Source: JAVVEW01 sp032251045 (GTDB taxonomy: Bacteria > Pseudomonadota > Gammaproteobacteria > Methylococcales > Methylomonadaceae). From it: 41,599 nt of DNA. The stretch lies in assembly GCA_032251045.1 (NCBI GenBank), contig JAVVEW010000017.1, positions 1 through 41,599 of the forward strand, written 5' to 3'. Shown in pieces: positions 25,314 to 33,747 of the stretch. A model generated the notes under the pieces. It saw only the letters and a list, made by a program, of their open reading frames with translations. It was not told where the DNA came from and did not search any database. Position 1 is the first letter of the stretch. Each line of letters starts with the position of its first letter. A program made the translations under genes and the position numbers.

Positions 25314-26284
25314 GGTGCGGACAATGACCAGAAGGTCTTAGGGTCAAGCTCGCGCTGCTTGCCGGTTAAGCGGCTGCCACTGAGTGCCTGCAAGACCTTA
25401 AATGTGTTATCGGCTTCACTGCGCAAACGGCTTTCCCATGCCTGTACCCGGCCTTGGCAGTAGCGTTGGCGTAGTAGATTTTGCGTTACGCTGTCCTTGC
25501 TGCGGGTCAGGGGTACAATGCTTTGCCAACGTGTGTCGTTCGTGCAGAGTTGTTCACGCGCCTCGGCGACACCGTGCAGGAATGCGGTCAGTCGTGGCCG
25601 GTTAGCCTCGGCCCAATCGCGCCGAAATACATAGCCTAAAAACGGCAGCTCAGGCTCCAGATTCATGGCGTTTAATAACGCATCGCCCTGCCGCCAAAGT
25701 TGAAAACCTTGCGCTTCCAGTCTGGCTGCGAAATGCCAATAAGTCAGCACTACATCCAGCTGCCTGGCTTGTAACTGGCGGCTCAGCAAAGGCGGGGCGG
25801 CAAAAACAATCTGAGCCTGTTGCTCAAGTGCTTGACCGGTGCTTTTGCGGTATAAAGCGCTCAGCAGTAGCCAGTTCTTATCCAGCTCGCCTCCCGCCAC
25901 GCCAATACGCAATCCGGTCAGGTCGGTGATGCTGGAGAGTGGGTGTTCAGGTTGCGACACAATGCCGCCAGATACCTTGGAATAAGGATAAAACGCATAA
26001 TTACGCCCTGCGGCTCGTTGCGCTGCAACCCAAAGCCAGTCGGAGACGATAATATCCACAGCATCCGATTGCAGCGCGATTTTGCCGGCTTCAGCGGTAC
26101 TTAACTCGCGCACGGTCAAATCCACGTCGGCCAGGCCGGGAAGCGAAAGCGCTTGCAATGCCGTCAACTCCCAATGCGCCGTGCCATACGCCAAAAGACC
26201 AAGGCGCAGCGTGGCTTCGGCCTGTCCTCGGGTTGGCAGCAACAGCATGACCAGCAACAAGCCGGGCAAAATTTTTCGAAACAT
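25310..26284 (-). CDS. ABC transporter periplasmic substrate-binding protein
   Basis: This is a type II periplasmic binding protein of the NitT/TauT group, 324 residues. A signal peptide (MFRKILPGLLLVMLLL, ending near GQAEA) precedes LRLGLLAYGTAHWELTALQA, LSTAEAGKIALQSDAVDIIV and LTGLRIGVAGGELDKNWLLL. The start at ATG 26284 is fixed by AGGAGA and by the signal peptide. The frame continues 38 residues upstream without signal character. The ligand cannot be read from sequence: it could be an organic sulfonate, nitrate, a pyrimidine or something specific to methylotrophs. A hairpin with a short T-run lies directly upstream. Confidence 0.87.
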   Translation of the reverse strand: MFRKILPGLLLVMLLLPTRGQAEATLRLGLLAYGTAHWELTALQALSLPGLADVDLTVRELSTAEAGKIALQSDAVDIIVSDWLWVAAQRAAGRNYAFYPYSKVSGGIVSQPEHPLSSITDLTGLRIGVAGGELDKNWLLLSALYRKSTGQALEQQAQIVFAAPPLLSRQLQARQLDVVLTYWHFAARLEAQGFQLWRQGDALLNAMNLEPELPFLGYVFRRDWAEANRPRLTAFLHGVAEAREQLCTNDTRWQSIVPLTRSKDSVTQNLLRQRYCQGRVQAWESRLRSEADNTFKVLQALSGSRLTGKQRELDPKTFWSLSAP

Positions 26285-26603
26285 TGCATTCTCCTGAATA
26301 AAACCGCTGTCACCATGACAACGGCTTAAGTTCTGATCATAAGGGCCTTGCCCGGGGATTCCGTTCGCGGCCTCAGGTGATATTGCTGTTGGCGGCAAAC
26401 GCTGGTGCGCCTCTTATTGGCTCAGGTGTAGGTGCATGGCAGGCAGGCTCAGTAAACGGTTATTTTAAGGGCTGTGCCGTCCATAGTGTAGTGTGTTCAA
26501 ATCGGTATCGCTAAAAACGTGCCTGGAATCAAAGTAGAAGTGACAGGGCGGGGTGAGTCTTCGCAGGGTTTTGCTATGCTATGGCTTTTTGCCAAGGGAT
26601 GCT
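26285..26603. other. Divergent intergenic region with a leader hairpin
   Basis: This 319-base gap separates the ABC importer unit (minus) from the DUF3429 gene (plus). On the minus strand, the last part before the binding-protein gene forms a hairpin, listed separately. I compared the leader by eye with thiamine, cobalamin and guanidine riboswitch consensus pieces and found no convincing match. No other feature was identified. Confidence 0.4.
26297..26325 (-). promoter_or_regulatory. Possible attenuator hairpin upstream of the importer operon
   Basis: On the minus strand GCCGTTGTCA (26325-26316) and TGACAGCGGT (26312-26303) pair at eight of ten positions around a three-base loop. TTTTATT follows, then the ribosome site. 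A terminator-like structure just in front of a start codon suggests transcription attenuation, but a processing or stability role is possible. Confidence 0.35.
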
Positions 26604-27044
26604 ATGACTAAACTTTATTCGTATCTGACTTACGCGGGCGCTTTGCCGTTTGTTGGTTGTGCGTTGTTGCTGCTGGTTAACGTGACCTCATTACCGTTGT
26701 TGGGTGAAACCTGGCACGTGCTACAGGTTTATGCGTTAGTGATTGCCGCGTTTATGGCGGGTAGTCATTGGGGCCAACATTTAACCTTGCCAGCGCCATG
26801 GTCGGTTCGATTGCCGGTGTTCAGCAATTTGATTGCCATTGGTTTGTGGCTAGGTTATTTGTTATTACCCATAAAGCCATGGCTGGCATTGAGCATTGCC
26901 GCTTTTCTACTCCTATTGTGGCTTGATCATGCCTTGTGTCAGCAACAAAAAATTACCGCTGATTATTTTCAGACCCGTTTAACCGTGACGGCTATCGTGG
27001 TTGTGGCGTTGTTGCTGGCACTGTTAGCCAGTCCTGCTGCCTGA
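26604..27044 (+). CDS. DUF3429 family membrane protein
   Basis: This 146-residue protein has four to five membrane helices. The segment LTYAGALPFVGCALLL and the later AAFMAGSHWGQHLTL are typical of DUF3429, a family of unknown function. The start at ATG 26604 is supported by AAGGG eight bases upstream. A GTG at 26553 would add 17 residues that are unlike the family. It is an isolated gene, divergent from the importer operon. Confidence 0.82.
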   Translation: MTKLYSYLTYAGALPFVGCALLLLVNVTSLPLLGETWHVLQVYALVIAAFMAGSHWGQHLTLPAPWSVRLPVFSNLIAIGLWLGYLLLPIKPWLALSIAAFLLLLWLDHALCQQQKITADYFQTRLTVTAIVVVALLLALLASPAA

Positions 27045-27392
27045 CAAGAGCAGCAGGGCGGACGTTGGCAGGTCAGATGACAACCTGGCCGCGCCATAGG
27101 CTGTCGCGGCTGAACACGGTAAAACTCCAGTGCAACCAGGCGATCAGGGGTATGGCGCTTACCGCCAAATTCTTCAGATTGATGGCGCGTTCAGGTCGCG
27201 GTCATGAGCGGTGCAGCGATATCGGGTTGGGTTTAGGCTGGGTGTTGTCATCTTTCCATGCCGCACGGATTGTTTGATAGCGTCAAGCAGCTTCTGATTC
27301 TTGCGGCTGCCATGACCGCTCCTGTTATGCAATCGTCAATAGATCCATAGGTGCCGTTGCCGGCCACCTCTTAAGCGCCTTGATTGAGGCCC
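27045..27392. other. Intergenic region with probable gene debris
   Basis: No complete gene lies in this 348-base stretch. A minus-strand fragment at 27073-27201 is listed separately, and the remainder reads as non-coding on both strands. With the truncated Rpn-type gene to its right, the whole stretch 27.05-27.84 kb looks like decayed accessory DNA. Confidence 0.45.
27073..27201 (-). pseudogene. Possible membrane-protein C-terminal fragment
   Basis: The minus-strand frame closed by TGA at 27075-27073 reads ERAINLKNLAVSAIPLIAW followed by LHWSFTVFSRDSLWRGQVVI. It has a membrane-helix-like stretch and a basic, aromatic tail, like the end of a real membrane protein. It has no start codon and is bounded upstream by a stop at 27204-27202. 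I cannot name the family. Confidence 0.3.
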
Positions 27393-27848
27393 TTAATTAC
27401 AGCGCCGGGTCTCGGAGCGAAGCGCTGCGACGGCCTCTGCCGGTAGTCCTGAAATTTCAGCAATCAAGGTGTCATCCATCTCGGTTCTAGCGATCAGGTT
27501 GCGGGCAGTGTCGTGCATGGCTGTCATCCGACCCTTTTGTATTCCGACCTGCTCTCCCTGCTGAATGCCTGTCTGAATGCCGCGCTGTTCCCACAGCTCG
27601 GGCCATTTCTTGATACGTTCAGCCAACATGTCATGTACCTCATGCAAATCTTGTAAATCGTTCAACTCAGGAAACGCCATCCCCGGTGTCCGGTTAGGTA
27701 GCAGTACGCGGCGAATCCACACCGCAAATGTTCGCCGCAATCCTCGTTGTTCAGTGGCTTGCAGCCATTCCACCAGGGTTCCCAAGACCTTGAGCATAGT
27801 CCATGTAGTCGGCGGGGCTTGTGGTGCTGATAATGATTTTAACGCCAC
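27393..27848 (-). pseudogene. C-terminal remnant of an Rpn/PD-(D/E)XK transposase-like protein
   Basis: The frame encodes LVEWLQATEQRGLRRTFAVW, LPNRTPGMAFPELNDLQDL and a tail with G-I-Q-x-G-x-Q-x-G repeats (GIQTGIQQGEQVGIQKGR). These are typical of the C-terminal half of Rpn-family (RpnA-like, recombination-promoting nuclease) proteins. The N-terminal nuclease domain is absent. The reading frame only begins at a GTG that overlaps the end of hrpA, and the first 15 or so residues (ALKSLSAPQAPP) do not look like the family. It therefore appears to be cut off where it meets hrpA. Confidence 0.7.
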
Positions 27849-30800
27849 TGTTGCCAGGCTTTTTCCAGCCGTTTTTCCGACACTGGATACGGCGTTTTCA
27901 ATTGTTGGGCGTAAAATGACACCCTAAGTTCCTCCAAAAGCCACCGGTAGGGGTCGGTTTCCGGCAGAAACGTTTCTTTTTGCGAGCGCTCAGCCACCGC
28001 CTGCCAATAATGCGTTTCCAGGCGCCGGCTGATGCGCAGTTTGTGATCATCGAGCTGGCGTTTTTCCAGACGCAGTTCAACCGCCTGTAAATAACGCGGA
28101 TAATGCTTCAGCACAGCCTGCGGCGTGCTGCGGACAAAGCCTTTGAACAGCAGTTTCGCCAATTGTTGTTCCACATCCTGCCTGAGTGCTTGGCTTTTTG
28201 GCCACGATTCCAGTAACGCTTCGATACGGCGCACACTTTGGTAAATGGCATCGATCAGTTCTCGCAAGTCTTGGGCGAGACTTGCCAATTGTCCGCGGCC
28301 TTGCTCCCAGACCTGGTTAAACGCTTGCAAATCGCGTACTGCCTCGGTCACCTGGCAGCCTTCGCCAAACACGCTTAGCAATGCGTCTTCGATCAGGCCG
28401 AAACTTGGCCGCGCTGGTTTCAGTGGCAAAGCCTGTAGCCGGTCATGCCATAACACGCTGCCGGGCGCTTTGATCAGGTTCTTTTGCAAAAACTTGGCTT
28501 GCTGGCGGGCGTTGAATATCAGCAACTTGGCCACGCCTTGACGATGCTGAAAATCGGCCATCGCCCGCTCCGGATACAGCGACAGAGAAACAGAATCGCC
28601 GGCATCGCTGAGCGCGGGGTAACCGAGCACGGTCTGGCCTTCGGCAGAAAACTCCATCACCTCCGGAACCTCGCCGAAATCCCAGCGGTTAAGCCCGGTT
28701 TTGTTGAGTCCGGTTTCGGCCAATTGCTCGAACCGGCTGCTGGCCGTTGCCTGAAATTTGCCGCGCAAGGCATCGAGATTGCGCCCCTGGATCAGGATTT
28801 TGCCGTGGTCATCGAGCACCTGAATGTTAAAACGCAGATGATCGGGCAAGATTTCCGGTCGCCATTCGGTTAATGGCACCGACTCGCCGGTCAGTTGGCG
28901 CAGCCTTTTAGTCAGCCAGTCCAGAAACACACCCTTAGGCTCGGGCTCGACTTCCAGACATTGTCTTGCCATATCCGGGATGGGTACGAACGCTTTGCGC
29001 AGTTGTTTGGGCAGCCCTTTGAGCAGTAAGGTTACTTTTTCCTGCCACAAGCCGGGCACCAGCCAGTCCAGGCGTTTTTCATCCAGTTGATTGAGCTGAT
29101 GCAACGGCACCTGGACGCTGACGCCGTCTTCGCTGTGCCCCGGTTCAAAACGGTAATGCAGCGGCAACGTCAGCCGCCCTGAGGTTAATGTTTTCGGAAA
29201 CTCAAAATCGCTGACATAAGCCTCGTCGCCAGCGGCCAAATCCTGTTCGGTCAGAAACAACAATTTGGCATCGCGGCGTTCGGCCTGTTTGCGCCAGGTT
29301 TCAAAACGCACACCGTTGGTGACCTCGGCAGGAATTTTCCGGTCATAAAAGGCAAACAGCTTGTCCTCATCCACGGCAAAATCAAAGCGCCGACTTTTAT
29401 GCTGGCGTTGTTCCAGCTCCTCGATCAGCGCCTGATTGGTCTTGAAAAACGGCGCTTTACTGGTGTATTGACCATCCACCAGACCAAAGCGGATAAAAAA
29501 CGTCCGCGCTGCGTCCGGGTCAACATGCTCGTAAGGGATTTTGCGCTTGGCGGTTAAGGTCAGGCCATACAGCAAAGTTCGCTCGTAAATGGCGCTGCGG
29601 CCTTTTTTCGCTTCCCAGTGCGGGTCGAAATGATTGCGTTTGATCAGGTGCTGGGCGCAGTATTCAATCCATTCCGGCTCGATTCTGGCCACCGTGCGCG
29701 CATAGACTTTGCTGGTTTCAACCTGTTCGGCGGCCATGATCCATTTCGGTTTCAGTTTCATCAGACCGGAACCTGGGAAAATGAAAAACTTCAGCCCGCG
29801 CGCGCCCAGATATTCGTATGTCTCATGGCGAAAGCCAATGTTGGATAACAATCCCGGCAACAGCGACCGGTGAACGGCGTCAAAACCGGCCGGCGTGCTG
29901 TTCACCGCCAGCTTCAGCTCGCCTTTGACCACGGCCAGAATCTGCCCGTGAATGTCGTACCATTCTTTCATCCTGACATAAGAGAGAAAATTCTGCTGGC
30001 AGTATTTACGCAGTTTATTGTTGGACAGCTGCTTTTTTTTCTCCTGATAATCGTTCCACAGGTTGATCAGACTTAAAAAATCCGACTCCGGATGCTGAAA
30101 GCGGGCGTGTTTGGCTTCGGCTTGAGCCATTTTTTCCGCCGGTTTGTCACGCGGGTCCTGAATGCTCAAGGCGGCGACGATAATCGACACTTCATTGACG
30201 CAGCCCCAATCGGCGGCGGCCAACAACATGCGCGCCAGTTTCGGGTCGGCGGGAATGCGCGCCAGTTGTTTGCCGGTGTCGGTCAGGCGGCCTTGTTTAT
30301 CCAGGGCGTTGACCTCATGCAGCATGGTTTTGCCGTCGCGGATCATTTTGTCATCCGGCGGATCGACAAACGGAAAATCCTCGATCGCGCCCAGCTTCAA
30401 GCTCGCCATCTGCAACATCACCGACGACAGATTGGAACGCTGGATTTCCGGCTCGGTAAAGGCCGGGCGGGCGTTGAAATCGTCTTCCGAATACAACCGG
30501 ATGCAGATGCCGGGCGCGATCCGACCGCAGCGGCCGGCGCGTTGCCGGGCGCTGGCCTGGGAAATGCGCTCGATTGGCAGGCGCTGAATTTTACTGCGAT
30601 GACTGTAACGGTTGATGCGGGCGTGGCCGGGGTCGATCACGCCGACAATGCCGGGTACGGTCAGCGAAGTTTCAGCGACATTGGTGGCCAGCACGATGCG
30701 CGGTTTGCCGGACGGTTCAAACACTCTTTTCTGCTCGGCGGCGCTGAGTTTGGCGTACAACGGCAGAATGTCATAGCCTTTGGGATGGTGTTTGCGCAGG

Positions 30801-31714
30801 GTTTCGGTGGTTTCCTTGATTTCCTGCTCGCCGCTCATGAAAATCAAAATACTGCCTTTCAACGCCGCCGCCAGTTCATCCACGGCATCGGTAATGGCGT
30901 TTTGCAGGTCACTGCTGGTTTCGTCTTCTTCCTCGTCCTGCACAATCGGCCGGTAACGCATTTCTACCGGGTAAGTGCGCCCGGACACCATGATAATCGG
31001 GGCATCGTCAAAATGCCGGGCAAAGCGCTCAGGGTCGATGGTGGCCGAGGTAATCACCAGTTTCAGATCGGGCCGTTTCGGCAACAGCCATTTCAGATAG
31101 CCCAGCAAAAAGTCGATATTCAGACTGCGCTCGTGCGCCTCGTCGATAATCAGCGTGTCGTAATCGCTAAGAAAGCGGTCACCTTGGCTTTCAGCCAGCA
31201 GCAGGCCGTCGGTCATCAGCTTGACCAAAGCTTGTGGGCGGGTCTGATCATGAAACCTGACTTTGTAACCCACCGACTGGCCCAAAGGCTCGTTAAGCTC
31301 CTCGGCAATCCGCGCCGCCACCGTGCGTGCAGCAATGCGCCTAGGCTGGGTATGGCCGATCAAACCAGCCGCGCCGCGCCCGGCTTCCAGGCAGATTTTC
31401 GGCAACTGGGTGGTTTTGCCCGAACCGGTTTCACCGCAGACGATGGTGACCTGGTGGCTTTTGATGGTTTCGATAATGTCCAGACGTTTGCCGGCTACCG
31501 GTAAGTCGGGATAGTCCAGCGCAGGTTTCGAGGCCAGCCGTTTTTGGTACAGGGCTTGCGAGAGGTCAAGGCGCTGTTGCAAGGCGTGCCAGTCCGCTTC
31601 CGATGCGTTTGCTTGTTTGTTCAAGCGCCGCCAGTGCTGGAGCAAACGGTGGCAGTCGCGGCTCAGGCAGCGGTTAAGTGCGGCAAAAAAACTATCGCGG
31701 GGGATCATGGGCAT
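27839..31714 (-). CDS. hrpA: ATP-dependent RNA helicase HrpA (DEAH box)
   Basis: HrpA is a DEAH-box 3'-5' helicase. In E. coli it acts on RNA and helps resolve collided ribosomes. At 1291 residues it matches the roughly 1300-residue family. Walker A is GETGSGKTT (from residue 94) and the DEAH box is at 191-194 (IIDEAHERS), followed by SATID, FMSGEQEIKET, ATNVAETSLTVPG and RQRAGRCGR. The helicase-associated and OB-fold regions and the long HrpA-specific C-terminal domain (DUF3418 type) follow. The start is ATG 31714 or 31708. It begins six bases after the ABC protein gene, so it could be co-transcribed with it. Confidence 0.96.
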   Translation of the reverse strand: MPMIPRDSFFAALNRCLSRDCHRLLQHWRRLNKQANASEADWHALQQRLDLSQALYQKRLASKPALDYPDLPVAGKRLDIIETIKSHQVTIVCGETGSGKTTQLPKICLEAGRGAAGLIGHTQPRRIAARTVAARIAEELNEPLGQSVGYKVRFHDQTRPQALVKLMTDGLLLAESQGDRFLSDYDTLIIDEAHERSLNIDFLLGYLKWLLPKRPDLKLVITSATIDPERFARHFDDAPIIMVSGRTYPVEMRYRPIVQDEEEDETSSDLQNAITDAVDELAAALKGSILIFMSGEQEIKETTETLRKHHPKGYDILPLYAKLSAAEQKRVFEPSGKPRIVLATNVAETSLTVPGIVGVIDPGHARINRYSHRSKIQRLPIERISQASARQRAGRCGRIAPGICIRLYSEDDFNARPAFTEPEIQRSNLSSVMLQMASLKLGAIEDFPFVDPPDDKMIRDGKTMLHEVNALDKQGRLTDTGKQLARIPADPKLARMLLAAADWGCVNEVSIIVAALSIQDPRDKPAEKMAQAEAKHARFQHPESDFLSLINLWNDYQEKKKQLSNNKLRKYCQQNFLSYVRMKEWYDIHGQILAVVKGELKLAVNSTPAGFDAVHRSLLPGLLSNIGFRHETYEYLGARGLKFFIFPGSGLMKLKPKWIMAAEQVETSKVYARTVARIEPEWIEYCAQHLIKRNHFDPHWEAKKGRSAIYERTLLYGLTLTAKRKIPYEHVDPDAARTFFIRFGLVDGQYTSKAPFFKTNQALIEELEQRQHKSRRFDFAVDEDKLFAFYDRKIPAEVTNGVRFETWRKQAERRDAKLLFLTEQDLAAGDEAYVSDFEFPKTLTSGRLTLPLHYRFEPGHSEDGVSVQVPLHQLNQLDEKRLDWLVPGLWQEKVTLLLKGLPKQLRKAFVPIPDMARQCLEVEPEPKGVFLDWLTKRLRQLTGESVPLTEWRPEILPDHLRFNIQVLDDHGKILIQGRNLDALRGKFQATASSRFEQLAETGLNKTGLNRWDFGEVPEVMEFSAEGQTVLGYPALSDAGDSVSLSLYPERAMADFQHRQGVAKLLIFNARQQAKFLQKNLIKAPGSVLWHDRLQALPLKPARPSFGLIEDALLSVFGEGCQVTEAVRDLQAFNQVWEQGRGQLASLAQDLRELIDAIYQSVRRIEALLESWPKSQALRQDVEQQLAKLLFKGFVRSTPQAVLKHYPRYLQAVELRLEKRQLDDHKLRISRRLETHYWQAVAERSQKETFLPETDPYRWLLEELRVSFYAQQLKTPYPVSEKRLEKAWQQWR

Positions 31715-31720
31715 AAGCGC

Positions 31721-33433
31721 CTAGCGGTTTTTCAAATCGAAATAATCACCATGGTCAATAGCCTGAAGTACGCCGTCACGCAGCAAATAAACCTGGTCGG
31801 CCGCTTCGGTGACGGCCGGTTGGTGGGAAACCACCACCACGGTGAAATTTTTCGCAAGATGCTGCAAGGTATTACAAATGGTACGTTCGCTGCTGGGGTC
31901 CAATGCGCTGGTTGGTTCATCCAGAATCAAAAACCTCGGTCGATGCGCCAGCGCCCGGGCAATGGCGATGCGTTGGCGTTGCCCGCCCGACAAGCGGCCG
32001 CCGCGCTCGCCCACTACCGTGTGCATACCTTGCGGCAGTTTGGTGACGAAATCCCAGGCACCGGCCAATTCCAGTGCGACGCGGGCATCCTGTTCGGTCA
32101 GGCCAGGCTCACCGACCAACACATTGTTGGCAATGCTGTCATGCAGCAAAATGGTGTCCTGTGACACATAGCCGATTAAATGCCGCCACTGACGTTTATC
32201 GATGTCGTGCAAATCCTGGCCATCGACCAAAATCCGGCCGCTTTCAGGTTCGATCAAACCACACAACAAATCCAGAAACGTACTCTTGCCAGCACCGGAA
32301 GGCCCGGTGATAGCCACCAGGCGATTGACCGGCAATTGCAGCGACAGCCCGCTGAAAATCACTTCCTGACCATAACGGAAACTGACCTCATCCAGGGTTA
32401 ATGCCTGGTTCAGGGTCGGTGTTAAAGTGCCGGTGGTTTTTTCTGCGGCGGCACGGGCTTGCTCTGCGGCCTGGCGCAATGACCAGTACGCGCTTTCCTG
32501 AGCGGTCAGTTGTTGGTAACGGCGTTGCGATTTATTCAACAGCCCCAAAATGCGCGCCAGCAAAAACACCAGCACCATCACTTCCGATAGCGACAACTGC
32601 CATTGCACCAGCGCCAGATACAAACCACTGGCGATCAAAATAGCCAGAATCGGTTCTTGCAAGGCAAACAACGCCTCGCGGCTCATCACTTCGCGTCGAG
32701 TGGCCAGTTCCAAATTATGGGTGTGTTCGCGCAAAATGGCATCGGCGATATTGTCACGCGCCATGGCTTTTAACGATTTCACCGAGCCTAACACATCCGA
32801 CAAATAGCTCAGCAAATCGCGCAACAGATGCGTTTGTCGTTGTCCGGCCTTGCGGGTGGCGCGCACCAAAGAATGCAGCACCGCCAGCAGCAGCAAGCCG
32901 ATGGTCAGACAGGCCAGCGTCGCCTGCCAGGAAATGAACAAAGCCACCAGGCTATACACCAGAACCTGCACCAGCAACGCCGCCACATTGGCGCTGTGCT
33001 CAAAACCGTTGGCGGCACGATACGCCTCGGTGGACATGGCGTTGGCCAACGCGCCGATGGGTTGCTTAAGATAGTATTGCCAGTTACTGGCCAGCAGCGC
33101 TTCGATCAACTCCAGCCGCAACGCGGTGGCAACATGGGCGACGGTAAAGCCGGTTTGCCGGTTGGCGACCAGCAAGATCAGGCTTTTCAAAATCATGCCG
33201 CCGACAATAATCAGCAGCATCACGCCGATGCTCGGGGTGATATTCATGGATGTCAACAGCTCCACTACCACGCCGCCCACGCCACTGGCCTCTTTTTGGC
33301 CGGTAGCAATCGACAATAGCGGAATGAAGGTGGTTAAGCTCAATCCCTCAGCGACGCCGGCGCACAATAACGCCAGCAGCATCAAGGCGCTGCGTTTGGG
33401 AAAGGCCTGGATATAGGTCAGTAAAGTGCGCAT
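31721..33433 (-). CDS. Exporter-type ABC protein, fused membrane and ATPase domains
   Basis: This is a half-transporter of the MsbA-like type, about 570 residues. Some five to six membrane helices span about 15-300, followed by the ATPase. The ATPase has Walker A GPSGAGKST, signature RLSGGQRQRIAIARAL, Walker B FLILDEPTSALDP and the switch histidine in VVVSHQPAV. Family members flip lipids or export drugs or peptides. The ATG at 33433 (MRTLLTYIQ) is preferred over a TTG two codons upstream. It lies on the same strand as, and downstream of, the spt-like gene with only the GDCCVxC gene between them. A role in moving the lipid made by that cluster is an inference. Confidence 0.85.
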   Translation of the reverse strand: MRTLLTYIQAFPKRSALMLLALLCAGVAEGLSLTTFIPLLSIATGQKEASGVGGVVVELLTSMNITPSIGVMLLIIVGGMILKSLILLVANRQTGFTVAHVATALRLELIEALLASNWQYYLKQPIGALANAMSTEAYRAANGFEHSANVAALLVQVLVYSLVALFISWQATLACLTIGLLLLAVLHSLVRATRKAGQRQTHLLRDLLSYLSDVLGSVKSLKAMARDNIADAILREHTHNLELATRREVMSREALFALQEPILAILIASGLYLALVQWQLSLSEVMVLVFLLARILGLLNKSQRRYQQLTAQESAYWSLRQAAEQARAAAEKTTGTLTPTLNQALTLDEVSFRYGQEVIFSGLSLQLPVNRLVAITGPSGAGKSTFLDLLCGLIEPESGRILVDGQDLHDIDKRQWRHLIGYVSQDTILLHDSIANNVLVGEPGLTEQDARVALELAGAWDFVTKLPQGMHTVVGERGGRLSGGQRQRIAIARALAHRPRFLILDEPTSALDPSSERTICNTLQHLAKNFTVVVVSHQPAVTEAADQVYLLRDGVLQAIDHGDYFDLKNR

Positions 33434-33474
33434 GGGCAAGAAAAGGGGATGGCTGACCCGTAGGTCAAAAAAAC

Positions 33475-33711
33475 TCAGTGATTGCCTTTACCGGCGCAAA
33501 CGTTGGCGCAGGCCGCATCAGGCCCGGCTTGCTTAGGTGGGCAAGGCACCGAGCCATAAGAGCAAAACACACAACAATCGCCAGCCTTAGGTTTTAACAC
33601 CCGCCGGCAGGCAGGACACAGATAAAACCAGACACACGCATCTTTCGGCATGGTTTCGGTTTGTCGCAGTTGACAAAAGGGACAGGTAATAACCGATTGT
33701 AAAATCATCAT
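33475..33711 (-). CDS. GDCCVxC domain-containing protein
   Basis: This 78-residue protein carries GDCCVFCSYGSVPCPP, the signature of a small family named after GDCCVxC. In some relatives one of these cysteines is replaced by selenocysteine. Here all are standard Cys codons. Two further cysteine pairs (CPFC at about 10-13 and CPAC at about 32-35) suggest a zinc or metal ribbon. TETMPKDACVWFY is also conserved in the family. The family is often found near mercury, arsenic and redox-stress genes, and its function is unproven. There are two adjacent ATG codons, and the start could be either. Confidence 0.82.
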   Translation of the reverse strand: MMILQSVITCPFCQLRQTETMPKDACVWFYLCPACRRVLKPKAGDCCVFCSYGSVPCPPKQAGPDAACANVCAGKGNH

Positions 33712-33714
33712 ACC

Positions 33715-33738
33715 GACTGCGACTGCGACTGCGACTGC
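33715..33738. repeat. GACTGC tandem repeat, four copies
   Basis: Four perfect hexamers fill most of the 36-base gap between the spt-like stop codon and the GDCCVxC start. The repeat sits where the ribosome site of the downstream gene should be, and no Shine-Dalgarno sequence is visible there. Copy number could change by slippage. Confidence 0.8.
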
Positions 33739-33747
33739 ATGGCAAAA

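Noticed and set aside
26285..26420. Known riboswitch upstream of the importer
   Set aside because: Thiamine, cobalamin and guanidine consensus segments were looked for by eye and not found. Only a hairpin with a short T-run is supported.
30092..31504. Long plus-strand open frame of about 470 codons
   Set aside because: It lies entirely antisense to hrpA, whose motifs are intact, and the predicted protein is a low-information mix rich in Gly, Arg, His and Gln with no family character.
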